Assembly (NCBI RefSeq): GCF_900100045.1
Contig: NZ_FNEA01000006.1
Coordinates: forward strand, 1-64,000
DNA length: 64,000 nucleotides
Direction of reading: 5' to 3'
From: Paracoccus denitrificans
GTDB lineage: Bacteria > Pseudomonadota > Alphaproteobacteria > Rhodobacterales > Rhodobacteraceae
In this document: one piece after another, positions 63,092 to 64,000 of the stretch
Layout: every line of letters starts with the position of its first letter
How positions within the stretch are numbered: the stretch's first letter is position 1
Notes under the pieces: model-generated
Seen by the model: only the letters and a program-made list of their open reading frames with translations
Told to the model about the DNA's origin: nothing
Databases searched by the model: none
Made by a program: the position numbers and the translations under genes

Positions 63092-63869
63092 AACCCGCAT
63101 CCACCCCTCGGCCGTCGTGGACCCCGCCGCGCAGGTCGGCGAGGGATGCGAGATCGGCCCGTTCTGCGTGATCGGTCCCGAGGTCGGCCTCGGCCGGGGC
63201 GTGGTGCTGAAATCCCATGTCGTCGTGGCGGGCGAGACCCTGATCGGCGATGAGACCGTGGTCTTCCCCTTTGCCTCGCTGGGCGAGGTGCCGCAGGACC
63301 TGAAGTTCCGGGGCGAGCGCACGCGGCTGGAAATCGGCGCCCGCAACCGCATCCGCGAATATGTCACCATGAACCCGGGCACCGAGGGCGGCGGCGGCGT
63401 CACCCGGATCGGCGACGACGGCCTTTTCATGGCGGGCAGCCATGTCGCGCATGACTGCCAGATCGGCAACCGGGTGATCCTGGTCAACAACGCTTCGGTC
63501 GCCGGCCATTGCGTGCTCGAGGACGACGTGATCGTCGGCGGGCTGTCGGGCGTGCACCAGTTCGTGCGCATCGGCCGCGGCGCGATGATCGGGGCGGTGA
63601 CCATGGTGACGGCGGATGTGATCCCCTTCGGCCTGGTGCAGGGGCCGCGCGGCCATCTGGACGGGCTGAACCTGGTGGGGCTGAAGCGCCGCGGCGCCTC
63701 GCGCGAGGAAATCCATGCGCTGCGCGACATGCTGGCGCAACTGGGCCAGGGCAGCTTTCGCGATACCGCCCGGCACCTGGCCGAGGCCGAGAATGGCCCG
63801 ATGGTGCGCGAGGTGCTGGACTTCATCCTCGGTCCCTCGGACCGCAGCTTCCTGGCGCCCCATCCATGA
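63084..63869 (+). CDS. lpxA: UDP-N-acetylglucosamine acyltransferase
   Basis: A 261-residue left-handed beta-helix acyltransferase, first step of lipid A synthesis. Hexapeptide repeats run from [20 protein letters not shown] to about residue 190. The catalytic His is in [13 protein letters not shown]; the C-terminal helical part has [23 protein letters not shown] 63084 preferred ([14 protein letters not shown]); a GTG at 63075 is an alternative. The start overlaps fabZ, and the stop overlaps the next gene as ATGA. Confidence 0.96.
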   Translation: MAETRIHPSAVVDPAAQVGEGCEIGPFCVIGPEVGLGRGVVLKSHVVVAGETLIGDETVVFPFASLGEVPQDLKFRGERTRLEIGARNRIREYVTMNPGTEGGGGVTRIGDDGLFMAGSHVAHDCQIGNRVILVNNASVAGHCVLEDDVIVGGLSGVHQFVRIGRGAMIGAVTMVTADVIPFGLVQGPRGHLDGLNLVGLKRRGASREEIHALRDMLAQLGQGSFRDTARHLAEAENGPMVREVLDFILGPSDRSFLAPHP

Positions 63870-64000
63870 GCCGCATCGCCCTGATCGCCGGCGAGGGCAG
63901 CCTTGCCCCCGCAATCGCCGCCGCGCTGGACCAGCCGCTGGTCTATGCGCTGGACAACCTGAAACCGCAGGTCGAGGCCAAGCCTTTCCGCCTGGAACGC
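63866..64000 (+). CDS. lpxI: LpxI-type UDP-2,3-diacylglucosamine pyrophosphatase (cut by window edge)
   Basis: Forty-five residues are visible: [20 protein letters not shown] then the LpxI-like start of the N-terminal domain. IALIAGEGSLP is typical of LpxI (DUF1009), the alphaproteobacterial replacement for LpxH. The ATG overlaps the lpxA TGA (63866-63869). The gene continues outside the window, so activity and full length cannot be judged. Confidence 0.85.
   Translation, partial: MSRIALIAGEGSLAPAIAAALDQPLVYALDNLKPQVEAKPFRLER

Overview
The window is high-GC DNA from an alphaproteobacterium of the Rhodobacterales, most likely Paracoccus or a close relative. The evidence is an ethylmalonyl-CoA pathway (ccr and ecm), a MipZ division-site ATPase, a pyruvate dehydrogenase E1 beta subunit with its own lipoyl domain, the order ffh - chorismate mutase - rpsP-rimM-trmD-rplS-rpmE, a TrgB-like Nudix gene next to cysK, and fabZ-lpxA-lpxI. 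The species call is an inference; no rRNA is present.

Positions 1-8900 are accessory DNA. They hold the start of an IS110-family transposase cut by the window edge, an IS3-family element with overlapping orfA/orfB, and a small integrated-element module (XRE-type regulator, perfect palindrome, excisionase-like DNA-binding protein, small ORF, tyrosine integrase). Then come minus-strand genes resembling phage internal-virion or ejection proteins. Two adjacent phage genes each carry an apparent single-base frameshift, so the prophage looks decayed. I could not identify the attachment site or the exact right border.

Positions 9255-12425 are a glycine betaine/proline-type ABC transporter operon (proX-proW-proV) with a strong promoter and a structured leader. 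A tRNA-Ser(CGA) follows on the minus strand. From 12953 to 19076: TrgB-like Nudix hydrolase, cysK, a large MscS channel, a VOC protein and a convergent AI-2E-family permease. Then minus-strand gyrA, dsbB and a DedA gene, a plus-strand zinc metallopeptidase, and small genes including a COQ10/RatA-type START protein and a sulfotransferase. Positions 25662-31837 cover central carbon and nitrogen metabolism: gdhA, ccr, an esterase-like hydrolase and ecm. After an EamA exporter and an AhpD-like protein comes the translation and secretion block 33512-38471, ending at a textbook terminator.

Positions 38543-44337 hold two small overlapping ORFs, mipZ and a two-gene RND efflux operon. The pyruvate dehydrogenase operon pdhA-pdhB-pdhC (minus) lies downstream of ftsB and an M20 peptidase. 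Positions 50132-54364 hold two small membrane proteins, deoC and a two-domain ALDH16-like dehydrogenase; DeoC makes acetaldehyde, which the dehydrogenase could oxidise. A hydroxypyruvate isomerase and a DUF1285 gene run the other way. Positions 55813-62534 form a tightly overlapping five-gene Bat-like operon (MoxR ATPase, DUF58, BatA-like, DUF4159, VWA/amidotransferase-like membrane protein). The window ends in the lipid A genes fabZ, lpxA and the start of lpxI.

Most of the window is ordinary chromosome. The items most worth a second look are the frameshifted phage genes, a dispersed intergenic repeat (GRGTATTTG..GAACG type) that also builds a convergent terminator, structured leaders before proX and ffh, a sequence element shared by the ccr and ecm upstream regions, the split DUF4159 protein, and the ALDH16-like fusion.
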